Shown here in pieces: positions 50,977-59,082 of a stretch of DNA of 64,000 nucleotides. The DNA is taken from the NCBI RefSeq assembly GCF_024741795.1, contig NZ_CP102950.1, positions 2,666,001-2,730,000 on the forward strand, written 5' to 3'. Under the pieces are notes generated by a model. It worked only from the letters and a program-made list of their open reading frames with translations, made no database searches and had not been told where the DNA came from. The translations under genes were made by a program, and so were the position numbers. The stretch is from Arthrobacter sp. CJ23. Lineage in GTDB: Bacteria > Actinomycetota > Actinomycetes > Actinomycetales > Micrococcaceae. Position 1 is the first letter of the stretch, and each line of letters opens with the position of its first letter.

Positions 50977-51196
50977 CGTGTTGTCCTTACGTGAGATGAA
51001 ATGCCGTACCGGCGTCTTCAGCTTCACGCGGCGCAGGGCAGCACGGCAGACCCCTCTTCGCGTATGTGGACATCCCGGTCCGGATCGCCTCTGTGGAGGA
51101 GGAGTGCACCATCCGGACGGGCCTGCCACCACGGGCGCCTGCCGCAATGTAAACTCTATGTGGCGCCGCGGCACAGACTGCGTGCAGCGCCCGTGC

Positions 51197-51269
51197 GCCC
51201 CAGTAGCTCAGGGGATAGAGCAGCGGCCTTCTAATCCGCCGGTCGGGGGTTCGATTCCCTCCTGGGGCA
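51197..51269 (+). tRNA. tRNA-Arg (anticodon TCT)
   Basis: Acceptor GCCCCAG/CTGGGGC with discriminator A; D arm GCTCAGGGGATAGAGC; anticodon loop CTTCTAA; T arm GGGGTTCGATTCCC. CCA is not encoded. It lies close to attR but is not the integration site: no tRNA sequence is duplicated at the left end. Confidence 0.95.
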
Positions 51270-51275
51270 CGCATG

Positions 51276-51316
51276 AAGAGGCCCTGAACTGCGAAAACGC
51301 AGCTCAGGGCCTCTTT
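51276..51316 (+). terminator. Terminator after tRNA-Arg
   Basis: Outer stem AAGAGGCCCTGA/TCAGGGCCTCTT and inner CTGCG/CGCAG around AAAA, followed by TTCG. Confidence 0.8.
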
Positions 51317-51405
51317 TCGTTTGCAGTCCACGGTTACAGGCCTGTGAGGCAACTGCCCAGCCGGATGCCGCAGGTCAATGCCCGGCAAACCGGGCCACGG
51401 CGATC

Positions 51406-51411
51406 TACCCT
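51406..51411 (+). promoter_or_regulatory. Leaderless -10 box TACCCT, 6 nt before ATG
   Basis: TACCCT-N6-ATG before the GNAT gene. Confidence 0.45.
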
Positions 51412-51417
51412 GTTCCC

Positions 51418-52077
51418 ATGGACCCGAAACCCTCCGATCCCCCGGGCGCTGTCACCACCGGGCCGGCGGCCTGGCCCGACGTCGAGAAGCTCTTCGGCGT
51501 CCGCGGCGAGCCCGCCAGCTGCTGGTGCCGCTGGTTTGTGCTGAACGGCCAGGAATGGAAAGCGACTCCGCCTACCGCGCGCAAGGAGCTGCTGAAAACA
51601 CGGTTCGACGACGACGCTCCTGCGCCGGGCGTCCTCGCCTTCCGCGCCGGCGCTCCGGTGGGCTGGTGCGCCGTGGAGCCCCGGCATTGCTACCCGCGCA
51701 TCGAACGCTCGCGGCTTCTCCGCGCCGCCCACGCCCATATGCAGGACCCGGCCCAAGTCCAGGCGGAGGAGGCCGGCGTCTGGTCCGTGAGCTGCTTCGT
51801 CGTCGCCCCCGGCCATCGCCGCAGCGGCGTGGCGGCCGCCTTGCTGCACGCCGCCGTCGGGCATGCCTTCAGCAACGGTGCCGCGGTCCTCGAGGGATAC
51901 CCCGTGGACCCGGCGCAGAGGCCGAAGGCCGGTCCCGGGGATCTCTACCACGGCACCGTTTCTCTGTTCAGGGCCGCGGGCTTCGAGACGGTTCCGACGG
52001 CGGTGACCGGCCGGGCGGTCATGCGCCTCGAAAGGGCCCGGGCCGCCGCCCACAGCGCACAGCAGGGCAAGCCTTAG
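51418..52077 (+). CDS. GNAT family N-acetyltransferase
   Basis: A 219-residue acetyltransferase. The CoA pyrophosphate loop is recognisable in VAPGHRRSGVAAALLHAAV near residues 128-146, preceded by the strand VWSVSCFVV. The N-terminus contains ASCWCRWFVLNG, found in a subgroup that includes antibiotic- and toxin-detoxifying GNATs. Substrate unknown. Convergent with map, overlapping it by 4 nt. Confidence 0.8.
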   Translation: MDPKPSDPPGAVTTGPAAWPDVEKLFGVRGEPASCWCRWFVLNGQEWKATPPTARKELLKTRFDDDAPAPGVLAFRAGAPVGWCAVEPRHCYPRIERSRLLRAAHAHMQDPAQVQAEEAGVWSVSCFVVAPGHRRSGVAAALLHAAVGHAFSNGAAVLEGYPVDPAQRPKAGPGDLYHGTVSLFRAAGFETVPTAVTGRAVMRLERARAAAHSAQQGKP

Positions 52078-52841
52078 GGAAGCGTCAGGACAAGCGGCCC
52101 GTCGGCGGTGATGGCCACCGTGTGTTCGCTGTGCGCCGCGCGCCTGCCGTTGGACGAACGCAGGGTCCATTCATCGTCGTCGTGGTAGTAATCGTCCTTG
52201 CCGCCCAGGATCAGCATGGGCTCAATGGCGATCACCAGTCCCTCCACAAGCTTGATGCCCCGGCCCGGCCTGCCGATGTTGGGGACCGGCGGCTCGGCAT
52301 GCATGGTCCTGCCGATGCCGTGGCCGCCGTGGTCGGCCAGGATCCCGTAGCCGGCCCGCTTCGCCTCGCCGCCGATCGCATAGGCGAGGTCGCCCATCTT
52401 GTTGCCTGTCCGGGCCGCCTCAATGCCGCGGGCCAGGGCGGCGTCCGTGGCTTCGATGAGGGCCTGGTCCACCGGATCCGCGGTGCCGACGATGAAGCTG
52501 ACGGCGGCGTCCCCGCACCAGCCGTCCACGAAGGCCCCACAGTCGACGCTGAGCAGATCGCCGTCCTGCAGGGCGTAGCCGTCCGGGATTCCGTGGACCA
52601 CGGCGTCGTTCACGCTGGTGCAGATGACGCCCGGGAACGGCACCGACGCCCACCGCGGGTGGTAGTCAAGGAAGGCCGGTTTCGCTCCGGCGCCGGCGAT
52701 GGCGGCGGCAGCGACGTCGTCGAGCTCCTTCAGCGACACCCCGACGGCGGCGTGCCGCCTCACTGCCGCAAGCGTGTTGGCGACGACACGTCCGGCCTCG
52801 CGCATGACGGCTATCTGATCTGGCGTTTTCAGCATTGACAC
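52074..52841 (-). CDS. map: Methionine aminopeptidase, type I
   Basis: Removes the initiator methionine. The 255-residue protein has metal ligands Asp in SVDCGAFVDGW and DAAVSF, His in GHGIGRTMH, and the two Glu in IAIEPML and near the C-terminus. GTG at 52841 is favoured because GGAGG lies 7 nt upstream; an ATG two codons later (52835) is the alternative. Convergent with the GNAT gene and divergent from the AlkD-like gene. Confidence 0.92.
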   Translation of the reverse strand: MSMLKTPDQIAVMREAGRVVANTLAAVRRHAAVGVSLKELDDVAAAAIAGAGAKPAFLDYHPRWASVPFPGVICTSVNDAVVHGIPDGYALQDGDLLSVDCGAFVDGWCGDAAVSFIVGTADPVDQALIEATDAALARGIEAARTGNKMGDLAYAIGGEAKRAGYGILADHGGHGIGRTMHAEPPVPNIGRPGRGIKLVEGLVIAIEPMLILGGKDDYYHDDDEWTLRSSNGRRAAHSEHTVAITADGPLVLTLP

Positions 52842-52966
52842 AGCGGTTCCTCCACTCGATGCGGCAAGCTTCCAAGCCGGCACTCCGCCGGCAGGGAGGC
52901 GGCGGTCATCCCAACTCTACGTCTGCGGGGCTATGCCGTGGCGGCCTGCAGACATTCCGACCGGCC

Positions 52967-52972
52967 TAGAGT
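52967..52972 (+). promoter_or_regulatory. Leaderless -10 box TAGAGT, 6 nt before ATG
   Basis: TAGAGT-N6-ATG before the AlkD-like gene, without a ribosome site. Confidence 0.6.
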
Positions 52973-52978
52973 TGAGTC

Positions 52979-53665
52979 ATGCAGAACAGGGAGCTGGTCG
53001 CGAACATACGGGCCGCACTGACGTCCGCCGCGGACCAGGAAAGGGCACAGGGCGCCCAGGCGTACATGAAGTCCGAAATGCCGTCCCTGGGCGTGCGGGT
53101 CCCCGAGATCCGCCGCATGGTCAAGGCCGCGGCAAAGGAGCATCCTCCCGCATCGGCCGCGGAGCTGCGGGATGCCGTGCTGCGGCTCTGGCGCGAGGCG
53201 GAGTACCGGGAGGAACGCTACGCGGCCATCGACCTGACGGGGCTGCGACTGGTCCAGGGCGATCTGGACATGCTGCCGGTCTACGAGGAGATCATCCGCA
53301 CCGGGGCGTGGTGGGACCTGGTGGACGGCGTGGCTCACCGGCTCTGCGGGCTGCTGCTGGCCCACCGCGAAAAGATGACCCCGGTCCTGCTGGCGTGGTC
53401 CGGCGACCCGGACATGTGGATCCGGCGGGCGGCCATCACTTCCCAGCTTGACGCAAAGGCCAAGACCGACACCGTGCTGCTGGCCGCCGTGATCAAACCC
53501 AATCTGGCCGACAAGGAGTTCTTCATCCGAAAGGCCATCGGCTGGTCGCTGCGCGAATACAGCAAGAGCGATCCGGACTGGGTGCGCGCGTTCGCCGCCG
53601 AGAACGTTGGCAGCCTGAGCCCGCTCTCCTACAAGGAAAGCACCAGGCGCCTACCGGCGGGCTGA
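52979..53665 (+). CDS. DNA alkylation repair protein (AlkD-like)
   Basis: A 228-residue HEAT-like repeat glycosylase that removes positively charged alkylated purines. Family landmarks are PSLGVRVPEIR near residue 36, TGAWWDLVDGVAHR near 110 with the paired Trp and Asp, MWIRRAAI near 145 and the C-terminal KEFFIRKAIGWSLREYSK. Single gene with a leaderless start. Confidence 0.9.
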   Translation: MQNRELVANIRAALTSAADQERAQGAQAYMKSEMPSLGVRVPEIRRMVKAAAKEHPPASAAELRDAVLRLWREAEYREERYAAIDLTGLRLVQGDLDMLPVYEEIIRTGAWWDLVDGVAHRLCGLLLAHREKMTPVLLAWSGDPDMWIRRAAITSQLDAKAKTDTVLLAAVIKPNLADKEFFIRKAIGWSLREYSKSDPDWVRAFAAENVGSLSPLSYKESTRRLPAG

Positions 53666-53702
53666 GGTTCAGTTCCGACTGAACCGCAGGGCCCGCGGAG
53701 CC

Positions 53703-55298
53703 TCAGATGATCGGGCGGAGCCCTGGCTCGTCACGCTTGCGGAACAGGCTCTTGGTCTTGGGGTCCACGAAGATCAGGTAGACGGCAAACAGGAGCGCGA
53801 TGACCGCGGCCGCGTTGCGGGCCAGCGTCAGCGCGAGTCCGAGGTCTTCGCTCTGCAGGTACGGGAACACGTCCAGCTGGTCCGAAATGGCGTACACCAT
53901 GAAGAACGACACCATGAAGTACAGGGCCTTGACCTGCCAGTCGTTGCGGATACCGGTGACGGCGAAGAGCGGGATCAGCCACACCACGTACCAGGACTGG
54001 ATCATGGGGGCCAGGAACACGATCGCTGCGAATGCCAGGGTGAGCCGGCGCATGAGGCGGTCGTGCTCGCCGCGGAAGACCTGCCACGCGATTGCCACGA
54101 GCATCAGGACCTTGCCGGCGTCGTACGCCCATTTCGCCATGCCCCAGCCGTCCAGCCCGAAGGCGTTGAAGATCGAGGCGACGATCAGGCCGATCAGGCC
54201 GATCGGCGCATACCAGATCCAGATACTTCCGGGGGCGGACAGGCCCTTGACCCAGCCGAATCCGTAGCCGTTGACCAGGCTCATGGCATACAGCAGCCCC
54301 AGCGTCAGCGCCGCCGTCAGGCACCAGAAGAGGATCTTGCGGGGCCAGTTCGCGTTCTTGCCGGCCCAGAGGAGTCCGATGAACGGCAGGAACACGATGG
54401 TGATCGGTTTGACGGAGATGGAGAGCGTGACGAGCACGATGCCCAGGAACACGCGCTTGGTGGCGCAGTAGTACAGGCCGGCGAGGGCCAGGCCGATCAT
54501 GAGGGCGTCGTTGTGGACGCTCGCGATGAAGTTGGTGAGGAACAGCGGATTTGCCGCGGTCAGCCACAGCGCGCGGTGCGGGTTGACGCCATGGAGTTCG
54601 GCCAGCTTGGGCACGTAGATGATGCACAGGACGATCCCGACGGCGGCCACCAGGCGGAAGAGCATGATGCTCGCCTCGGGCTGGACATTGGTGGCCCACA
54701 CGACGAACTGCTCGATCCACAGGAAGAACTGGCCGTACGGCACGGGGGCCTCGGTCCACATCTTGTCGGCACCGAGCTGGAAGTAGTTGGGCAGTGCCGA
54801 GATCCCGTGCTCGTAGGGGTTGATCCCCTCCACCATGAGCCGGCCCTGGCCGATGTAGGCGTAGACGTCGCGGCTGAAGAGAGGCACGGTGAACATCATC
54901 GGCAGGCCCCAGGCGAGCACTGCCTGCAGCGTGGCCTTGCGGGCCTGCAGCCCCCAGACACGGACGCGCTGGCCGAGCCGGAGCCACGCCCGCACGAGGA
55001 GCATGCCGCCGATGGCGAGCAGGACGATGGACAGCCCGACGCCGACACCTTCCGTGCGCATCCAGATGAACAACGGCAAGCGCCGCAGCTCCGAGACCGG
55101 TGCCAGCCAGCCGACGCCCAGCGAACCGAAGACCATGAACGCCGAGCCGATGAAGCCGGCGATCAGCGGTGAGCGGGCATTGTCCACTTCGCTGAGTGCT
55201 GCTGCCGCGCCCGACGATCCGTCATCGGCTTTGGGGGCCGCGGAAACAGGCACCGTCATCTCAGCGTCGTCCAATCTGTTGCCGGGCATAGGCCCCAC
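53703..55298 (-). CDS. MptB-like polyprenol-phosphomannose-dependent mannosyltransferase
   Basis: A 531-residue GT-C glycosyltransferase with about 12-13 membrane helices. MptB-type enzymes add alpha-1,6-mannose from decaprenyl-phosphomannose to lipoglycans outside the membrane. The first periplasmic loop carries FSRDVYAYIGQGRLMVEGINPYEHG, the family's catalytic acidic region, and AWLTAANPLFL and SVKPITIVFLPF follow. A hydrophilic N-terminus of about 40 residues precedes helix 1. The start may be GTG 55298, ATG 55289 or ATG 55259; none has a clear ribosome site. Confidence 0.82.
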   Translation of the reverse strand: MGPMPGNRLDDAEMTVPVSAAPKADDGSSGAAAALSEVDNARSPLIAGFIGSAFMVFGSLGVGWLAPVSELRRLPLFIWMRTEGVGVGLSIVLLAIGGMLLVRAWLRLGQRVRVWGLQARKATLQAVLAWGLPMMFTVPLFSRDVYAYIGQGRLMVEGINPYEHGISALPNYFQLGADKMWTEAPVPYGQFFLWIEQFVVWATNVQPEASIMLFRLVAAVGIVLCIIYVPKLAELHGVNPHRALWLTAANPLFLTNFIASVHNDALMIGLALAGLYYCATKRVFLGIVLVTLSISVKPITIVFLPFIGLLWAGKNANWPRKILFWCLTAALTLGLLYAMSLVNGYGFGWVKGLSAPGSIWIWYAPIGLIGLIVASIFNAFGLDGWGMAKWAYDAGKVLMLVAIAWQVFRGEHDRLMRRLTLAFAAIVFLAPMIQSWYVVWLIPLFAVTGIRNDWQVKALYFMVSFFMVYAISDQLDVFPYLQSEDLGLALTLARNAAAVIALLFAVYLIFVDPKTKSLFRKRDEPGLRPII

Positions 55299-55400
55299 GC
55301 GGGGCCAAATGCACCGGTGCGGGGAAGTCTGCGGCAGGAAATCAAGACACTGCCACGCTCCAGAATCTTATCATCGGGGCACGTGGAAGCGGCTGAACGA

Positions 55401-55406
55401 TAGGCT
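55401..55406 (+). promoter_or_regulatory. Leaderless -10 box TAGGCT, 6 nt before GTG
   Basis: TAGGCT-N6-GTG before orn. Confidence 0.6.
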
Positions 55407-55412
55407 GGACGG

Positions 55413-56048
55413 GTGCCTATTACAAATGAACGCATCGTCTGGATCGATTGCGAAATGACCGGCCTGGACCTCAAGAACGATGCCCTCATCGAGGTCGCGG
55501 CCCTGGTGACCGACTCTGAACTGAACATCCTCGGCGACGGCGTGGACGTCGTCATCAAGCCGGACGATGCCGCCCTGGCGCAGATGAACGACTTCGTCCG
55601 GGACATGCACACCCGGTCCAAGCTGCTGGATGAACTCCCCCACGGCAAGACCATGGCCGAGGCCGAGGCCGAAGTCCTGGAGTACATCGAGAAGTGGGTG
55701 CCGGACCCCCGCAAGGCGCCGCTGGGCGGCAACTCGGTGGGCACCGACCGGATGTTCCTGGCCCGCGACATGCCCAACATCGTGGAGCACCTGCACTACC
55801 GCGTCATTGACGTCAGCACCATCAAGGAACTCTCCCGCCGCTGGTTCCCGCGCGCCTACTTCCAGTCGCCGGCAAAGCACGGCGGACACCGCGCCCTGGG
55901 CGACATCAAGGATTCCATCGACGAGCTGCGCTACTACCGCGAGGCCGTTTTCGTGCCCGCCCCGGGACCCGATACGGCCGCCGCGCAGCGGATTTCCAAG
56001 GAGATCATGGCCACGGCCGAGACCCTGGGAACCAACGGCGAGATGTGA
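55413..56048 (+). CDS. orn: Oligoribonuclease
   Basis: 3'-5' exonuclease that finishes RNA decay and degrades linear dinucleotides such as pGpG. The 211-residue DEDDh protein has IDCEMTGLD near residue 12, GNSVGTDRMFL near 110 and the ExoIII motif HRALGDIKDSI with its histidine near 160. The start is GTG at 55413, the only one compatible with the N-terminal strand. A tRNA-His gene follows. Confidence 0.95.
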   Translation: MPITNERIVWIDCEMTGLDLKNDALIEVAALVTDSELNILGDGVDVVIKPDDAALAQMNDFVRDMHTRSKLLDELPHGKTMAEAEAEVLEYIEKWVPDPRKAPLGGNSVGTDRMFLARDMPNIVEHLHYRVIDVSTIKELSRRWFPRAYFQSPAKHGGHRALGDIKDSIDELRYYREAVFVPAPGPDTAAAQRISKEIMATAETLGTNGEM

Positions 56049-56179
56049 TCTGGGCCATGTTTGAAGGTTTTTTTGCCGAAAAGCACGAAATTGGCAAAAG
56101 CACCCCCAAACAGCAGGTAAGCTATTTGTCGTTGCCTTCACGGAAAGCCGGTCAAACGGTCTGAACGTCAAAGGCACAT

Positions 56180-56253
56180 GGTGGGCTTAGCTCAGTTGGC
56201 AGAGCGCCTGGTTGTGGTCCAGGAGGTCGCGGGTTCAACCCCCGTAGCTCACC
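56180..56253 (+). tRNA. tRNA-His (anticodon GTG)
   Basis: Acceptor GTGGGCT/AGCTCAC, extra G-1 at 56180 opposite C73 at 56253 as required for tRNA-His, anticodon arm CCTGG-TTGTGGT-CCAGG, T arm with GGGTTCAACCC. A TAAGCT box at 56118-56123 may be its -10. Confidence 0.95.
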
Positions 56254-56288
56254 CTCACCGAGATTGGCTCTTGAGCCGGTTTCCACTC

Positions 56289-56329
56289 AAAGGCCGCACC
56301 GGTTATCCGGTGCGGCCTTTGTTTTTTTT
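56289..56329 (+). terminator. Terminator after tRNA-His
   Basis: A 14-bp perfect stem AAAGGCCGCACCGG/CCGGTGCGGCCTTT with a 4-nt loop and then eight T. The clearest intrinsic terminator in the window. Confidence 0.92.
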
Positions 56330-56375
56330 GGCCCTGTCACTGCCGTTTGGCACAACCAGTGAGGAAGAACCTGCC

Positions 56376-56954
56376 ATGACCGTCCTGCCAGTCACCATCT
56401 GGGGCGAACCTGTTCTGCACCGCCGGGCCAGCGAAGTTGAGGTCTTCGACGACGAACTGCGCACCCTGATCGCGGACATGTTTGAAACCAACGACGCCGC
56501 CAACGCCGTGGGCCTCGCAGCCCCGCAGGTCGGCGTCGGCAGGCGCATCTTCGTTTACAAGTACCCGAACGACGACGGCGTCCCCGAACAGGGCGTCCTG
56601 GTCAACCCCGTGCTGACCCTGTCCAAGGTCTCCGGCGCCCTTCCCGACCCCGACGAGGACGTTGAGGGCTGCCTGTCCTTCCCGGGCGAGCACTACCCTC
56701 TGCAGCGCGCCGAATGGGTCCGGGTGCAGGGTTTTGACGGCCACGGCAACCCCATTGATTTCGAGGCCACGGGCTGGTTCGCCCGCGTCATGCAGCACGA
56801 ATACGACCACCTCGACGGCAAGCTGTACGTCAACCGCCTGGTGGACCGCTATGCGAAGAAGGCCATGAAGCAGGCCAAGAAGCAGGGCTGGGGCGTTCCA
56901 GGGCTGACCTGGATGCCTGGCGTCGATCCCGATCCCTTCGGACACGATCACTGA
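56376..56954 (+). CDS. def: Peptide deformylase
   Basis: Removes the formyl group from nascent proteins. The 192-residue metalloenzyme has all three motifs: GLAAPQVG near residue 47, EGCLSFPG near 103 (Cys ligand) and QHEYDHLDG near 145 (two His ligands and the catalytic Glu). ATG at 56376 has GAGGAAG upstream; longer frames run through the tRNA. Its stop is 1 nt before the next start (TGACATG), so the two are coupled. Confidence 0.95.
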   Translation: MTVLPVTIWGEPVLHRRASEVEVFDDELRTLIADMFETNDAANAVGLAAPQVGVGRRIFVYKYPNDDGVPEQGVLVNPVLTLSKVSGALPDPDEDVEGCLSFPGEHYPLQRAEWVRVQGFDGHGNPIDFEATGWFARVMQHEYDHLDGKLYVNRLVDRYAKKAMKQAKKQGWGVPGLTWMPGVDPDPFGHDH

Positions 56955-56955
56955 C

Positions 56956-57789
56956 ATGACTGCGGCCCGGCATTCCGAACTGTTCGCGCTCCTCGATATC
57001 ACAGGCGAGGACGCAGCGCAGTGCGCTGCGCTCCTGGACTCCCCGGCCGGCCCGGGCGTGGTCCGTGCCATGGCGGCGCTCCGGGAGCGTCTTGGCACGT
57101 TCCCGTCCGGGTATGCCAAGGCTGAGGACACCACGGAGCTGGACTGGATCGAGGCCCTGCTCCGCTTCGCCCCGGAGCTCCTGGAATTCCATTCCACCCA
57201 CGGCATCGCACCGGAACTGACCGCGGCTATCCTGGGCGACCTGGGCCTCCAGCTGCGCATCAACCGCCGCGTGCACGGCGACTTCGGCCTGGACACCTGG
57301 GGCTGGCTCACCCTGCACATGGCGGGAAACATGTTCAGGCTGGGCAGGCTCCAGTACCACCTGATCCGCGAGGTAGGCACAGAGGCCGGCAGCCTGGTCC
57401 CGGACGGGCAGTGGATCCTGGGCGTGCACATCCCGGAGGACAGCGGCTTGTCCCCCGCCCTGGTGGATGAAAGCCTCACGATGGCGAAAGAGTTCTTCGC
57501 CCGCTTCTTCCCGGAGAGGCCCGTTGCCGAGGCCACCTGCGATTCGTGGATGCTTGACCCCTACCTCGCCGCAAAGCTGCCGGAGAGCAACATCGCCTCC
57601 TTCGCGCGGCGCTTCACGGTGGGGCGCTGCACGGACGAGCCCACGGATGCCGTGTACTTCACCTTCCGGCAGCGCGGCCTGGACCGTCTGGACAAGCTCC
57701 CGCGTGAGACGTCCCTGCAGCGGGTAGTGCTGGAGCGGATCGACGACGGCGGGACCTGGCAGATCGGCCACGGCCGCCTCAGCCTTTAG
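56956..57789 (+). CDS. GNAT-like acyltransferase domain protein
   Basis: A 277-residue protein in two parts: a helical N-terminal domain (about residues 1-125, like the NAT_N class) and a beta-rich C-terminal acyltransferase-like domain, with GWLTLHMAGNMFRLGRLQYHL near residue 115 and ILGVHIPEDSGLSP near 155. Family function is unknown. Coupled with def by a 1-nt gap, suggesting a link to protein N-termini, which is inference only. Confidence 0.7.
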   Translation: MTAARHSELFALLDITGEDAAQCAALLDSPAGPGVVRAMAALRERLGTFPSGYAKAEDTTELDWIEALLRFAPELLEFHSTHGIAPELTAAILGDLGLQLRINRRVHGDFGLDTWGWLTLHMAGNMFRLGRLQYHLIREVGTEAGSLVPDGQWILGVHIPEDSGLSPALVDESLTMAKEFFARFFPERPVAEATCDSWMLDPYLAAKLPESNIASFARRFTVGRCTDEPTDAVYFTFRQRGLDRLDKLPRETSLQRVVLERIDDGGTWQIGHGRLSL

Positions 57790-57829
57790 CCGCCACGCCG
57801 CTACGACGCCCACCGTTGCGGCGGACTGC

Positions 57830-58627
57830 TCAAGCGGGGCGGATGGTCTGCTGCCCGGGGCAGGCGGAGAGTACCCGTTTCATGGCGTCCTTCTCGGCTT
57901 CGGTAACCCAGAGCCGGTAGGCCGCCTTGACGGAGATCTGGCGCGCCACATAGTGGCAGCGGATGTTCTTGTTGGCCGGCAGCCACGTTGCGGCGTCGCC
58001 GGCACCCTTCTTGCCGTTCTCTGGCCCATCGGCGGCCACCAGGTTCAGGGGATCGTTGGCCAGGCTCTGCCGCTGTGGTGCGGTCAGCTGCTGCGCGCCC
58101 TTCTGCCAGGCGTCTGCCAGGGCAACAACGTGGTCGATCTGGACCGCCGCACTGCTCTCGGCGCCGCGGCGGAACGCGATTTGCTGCCCGGTGTAGGGTT
58201 CCTGGAACCGGCCGGCGGCCACACGGCATTTTGAGCCTTCGGTGAAGGCGACGTCGGAGAGGTCGCGCCGGAGGATGTCGTTGCGGGTATCGCAGCCGTT
58301 GTGGTCCACGTCCAGCCAGGCCTGCCCGAATTCCGTACGTTCGTAGTTGTCCTTGGCGGCACGGCCCTTGACGGGGAGATTTTCCAAGGCCTCGGCCGCG
58401 GTCCCTGCCGGAACGGGCAAGACCGGGCGAACCGGATTCATCCATGCGGGATCATAGACCCGGACTTCGCTGGGTCCGGAGGCCAGTGGCCCGGCCGCCG
58501 CGAACTGGCCGCTGGTGAAGAACCAGGCAAGTCCGGCGGCTGCCCCCACGGCCAGTACGACGAGGAGAGCCCAGGCCTGGCGGGATTGGCGCCGCGCGCG
58601 CCGGTATGCGGTCCAGGTGGTACTCAA
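57830..58627 (-). CDS. Membrane-anchored or secreted HNH nuclease (DUF1524-like)
   Basis: A 265-residue protein with RRARRQSRQ, one hydrophobic helix (about residues 19-40) and an extracytoplasmic nuclease domain. Conserved elements are DVDHNGCDTRNDIL, QIDHVVALADAWQKGA (the HNH histidines), NDPLNLVA and PANKNIRCHYV. Cysteines suggest disulfides. TTG at 58627 is preferred to the ATG at 58702 because GGAG is close and a TAGGCT box (58668-58663) would place the RNA start between them. Probably degrades external DNA. Confidence 0.75.
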   Translation of the reverse strand: MSTTWTAYRRARRQSRQAWALLVVLAVGAAAGLAWFFTSGQFAAAGPLASGPSEVRVYDPAWMNPVRPVLPVPAGTAAEALENLPVKGRAAKDNYERTEFGQAWLDVDHNGCDTRNDILRRDLSDVAFTEGSKCRVAAGRFQEPYTGQQIAFRRGAESSAAVQIDHVVALADAWQKGAQQLTAPQRQSLANDPLNLVAADGPENGKKGAGDAATWLPANKNIRCHYVARQISVKAAYRLWVTEAEKDAMKRVLSACPGQQTIRPA

Positions 58628-58662
58628 GGGGCTCCGTCCAATCGGGGAAATCGTTCCCTCTG

Positions 58663-58668
58663 AGCCTA
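58663..58668 (-). promoter_or_regulatory. -10 box TAGGCT of the secreted nuclease gene
   Basis: Minus-strand TAGGCT; RNA start expected near 58656, about 30 nt before the chosen TTG start and downstream of the rejected ATG. Confidence 0.4.
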
Positions 58669-58730
58669 GGTGAGGGCCCCGACAGTCAAAGCCGATATCC
58701 ACAGTGTGTAGGAGAAGTCACACTGCAGTT

Positions 58731-58755
58731 GAGGCACCGCGCTCCGCGGTGCCTC
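58731..58755 (-). terminator. Terminator after the small helical gene
   Basis: A 10-bp perfect stem GAGGCACCGC/GCGGTGCCTC with a 5-nt loop, 25 nt after the stop at 58780 on the minus strand. Confidence 0.65.
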
Positions 58756-58779
58756 TTCCTGCTGGTTATTGTTCCAGGG

Positions 58780-58989
58780 TCACTGTTCCTTCATGACCCG
58801 CTGGACGTCCTCGGCCGCGACCTCAAGGAGCCCTTTCAGCTGGGCCACGCGGGCCTCGCCCACGTCACCGGACGCGAGCCCGGCCACGGCCGCATCGTAC
58901 AGACGCTTGGCTTCCTTGTGATTGGCGCGTGCCAAGTCGAGGGCGCGCTCGAGCGTGGTTTCGTGTTCCAGAGTCGTTTCGCTTTCCAT
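58780..58989 (-). CDS. Small helical protein of unknown function
   Basis: A 69-residue acidic protein (MESETTLEHETTLERALDLA...) predicted to be mostly helical, with two amphipathic stretches. ATG at 58989 is preferred; a start 13 codons upstream overlaps the hairpin at 59006-59043. Downstream of gap but separated by that hairpin. No family recognised. Confidence 0.5.
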   Translation of the reverse strand: MESETTLEHETTLERALDLARANHKEAKRLYDAAVAGLASGDVGEARVAQLKGLLEVAAEDVQRVMKEQ

Positions 58990-59005
58990 GACTCCATTCT
59001 GGTCA

Positions 59006-59043
59006 GGTTTCCCGGCTGATTCCAGCAATTCAGCCGGGAAACC
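59006..59043 (-). terminator. gap terminator
   Basis: A 14-bp perfect stem GGTTTCCCGGCTGA/TCAGCCGGGAAACC with a 10-nt loop, 39 nt after the gap stop. Confidence 0.7.
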
Positions 59044-59082
59044 CCGGAGTCCTTTCGGACGGGCCGCTGGATCAGACGTCCC

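Noticed and set aside
51197..51269. tRNA-Arg as the integration site of the prophage
   Set aside because: No tRNA fragment is duplicated at the left end, and the junctions fall exactly within ssb. The integrase is a serine, not a tyrosine, recombinase.
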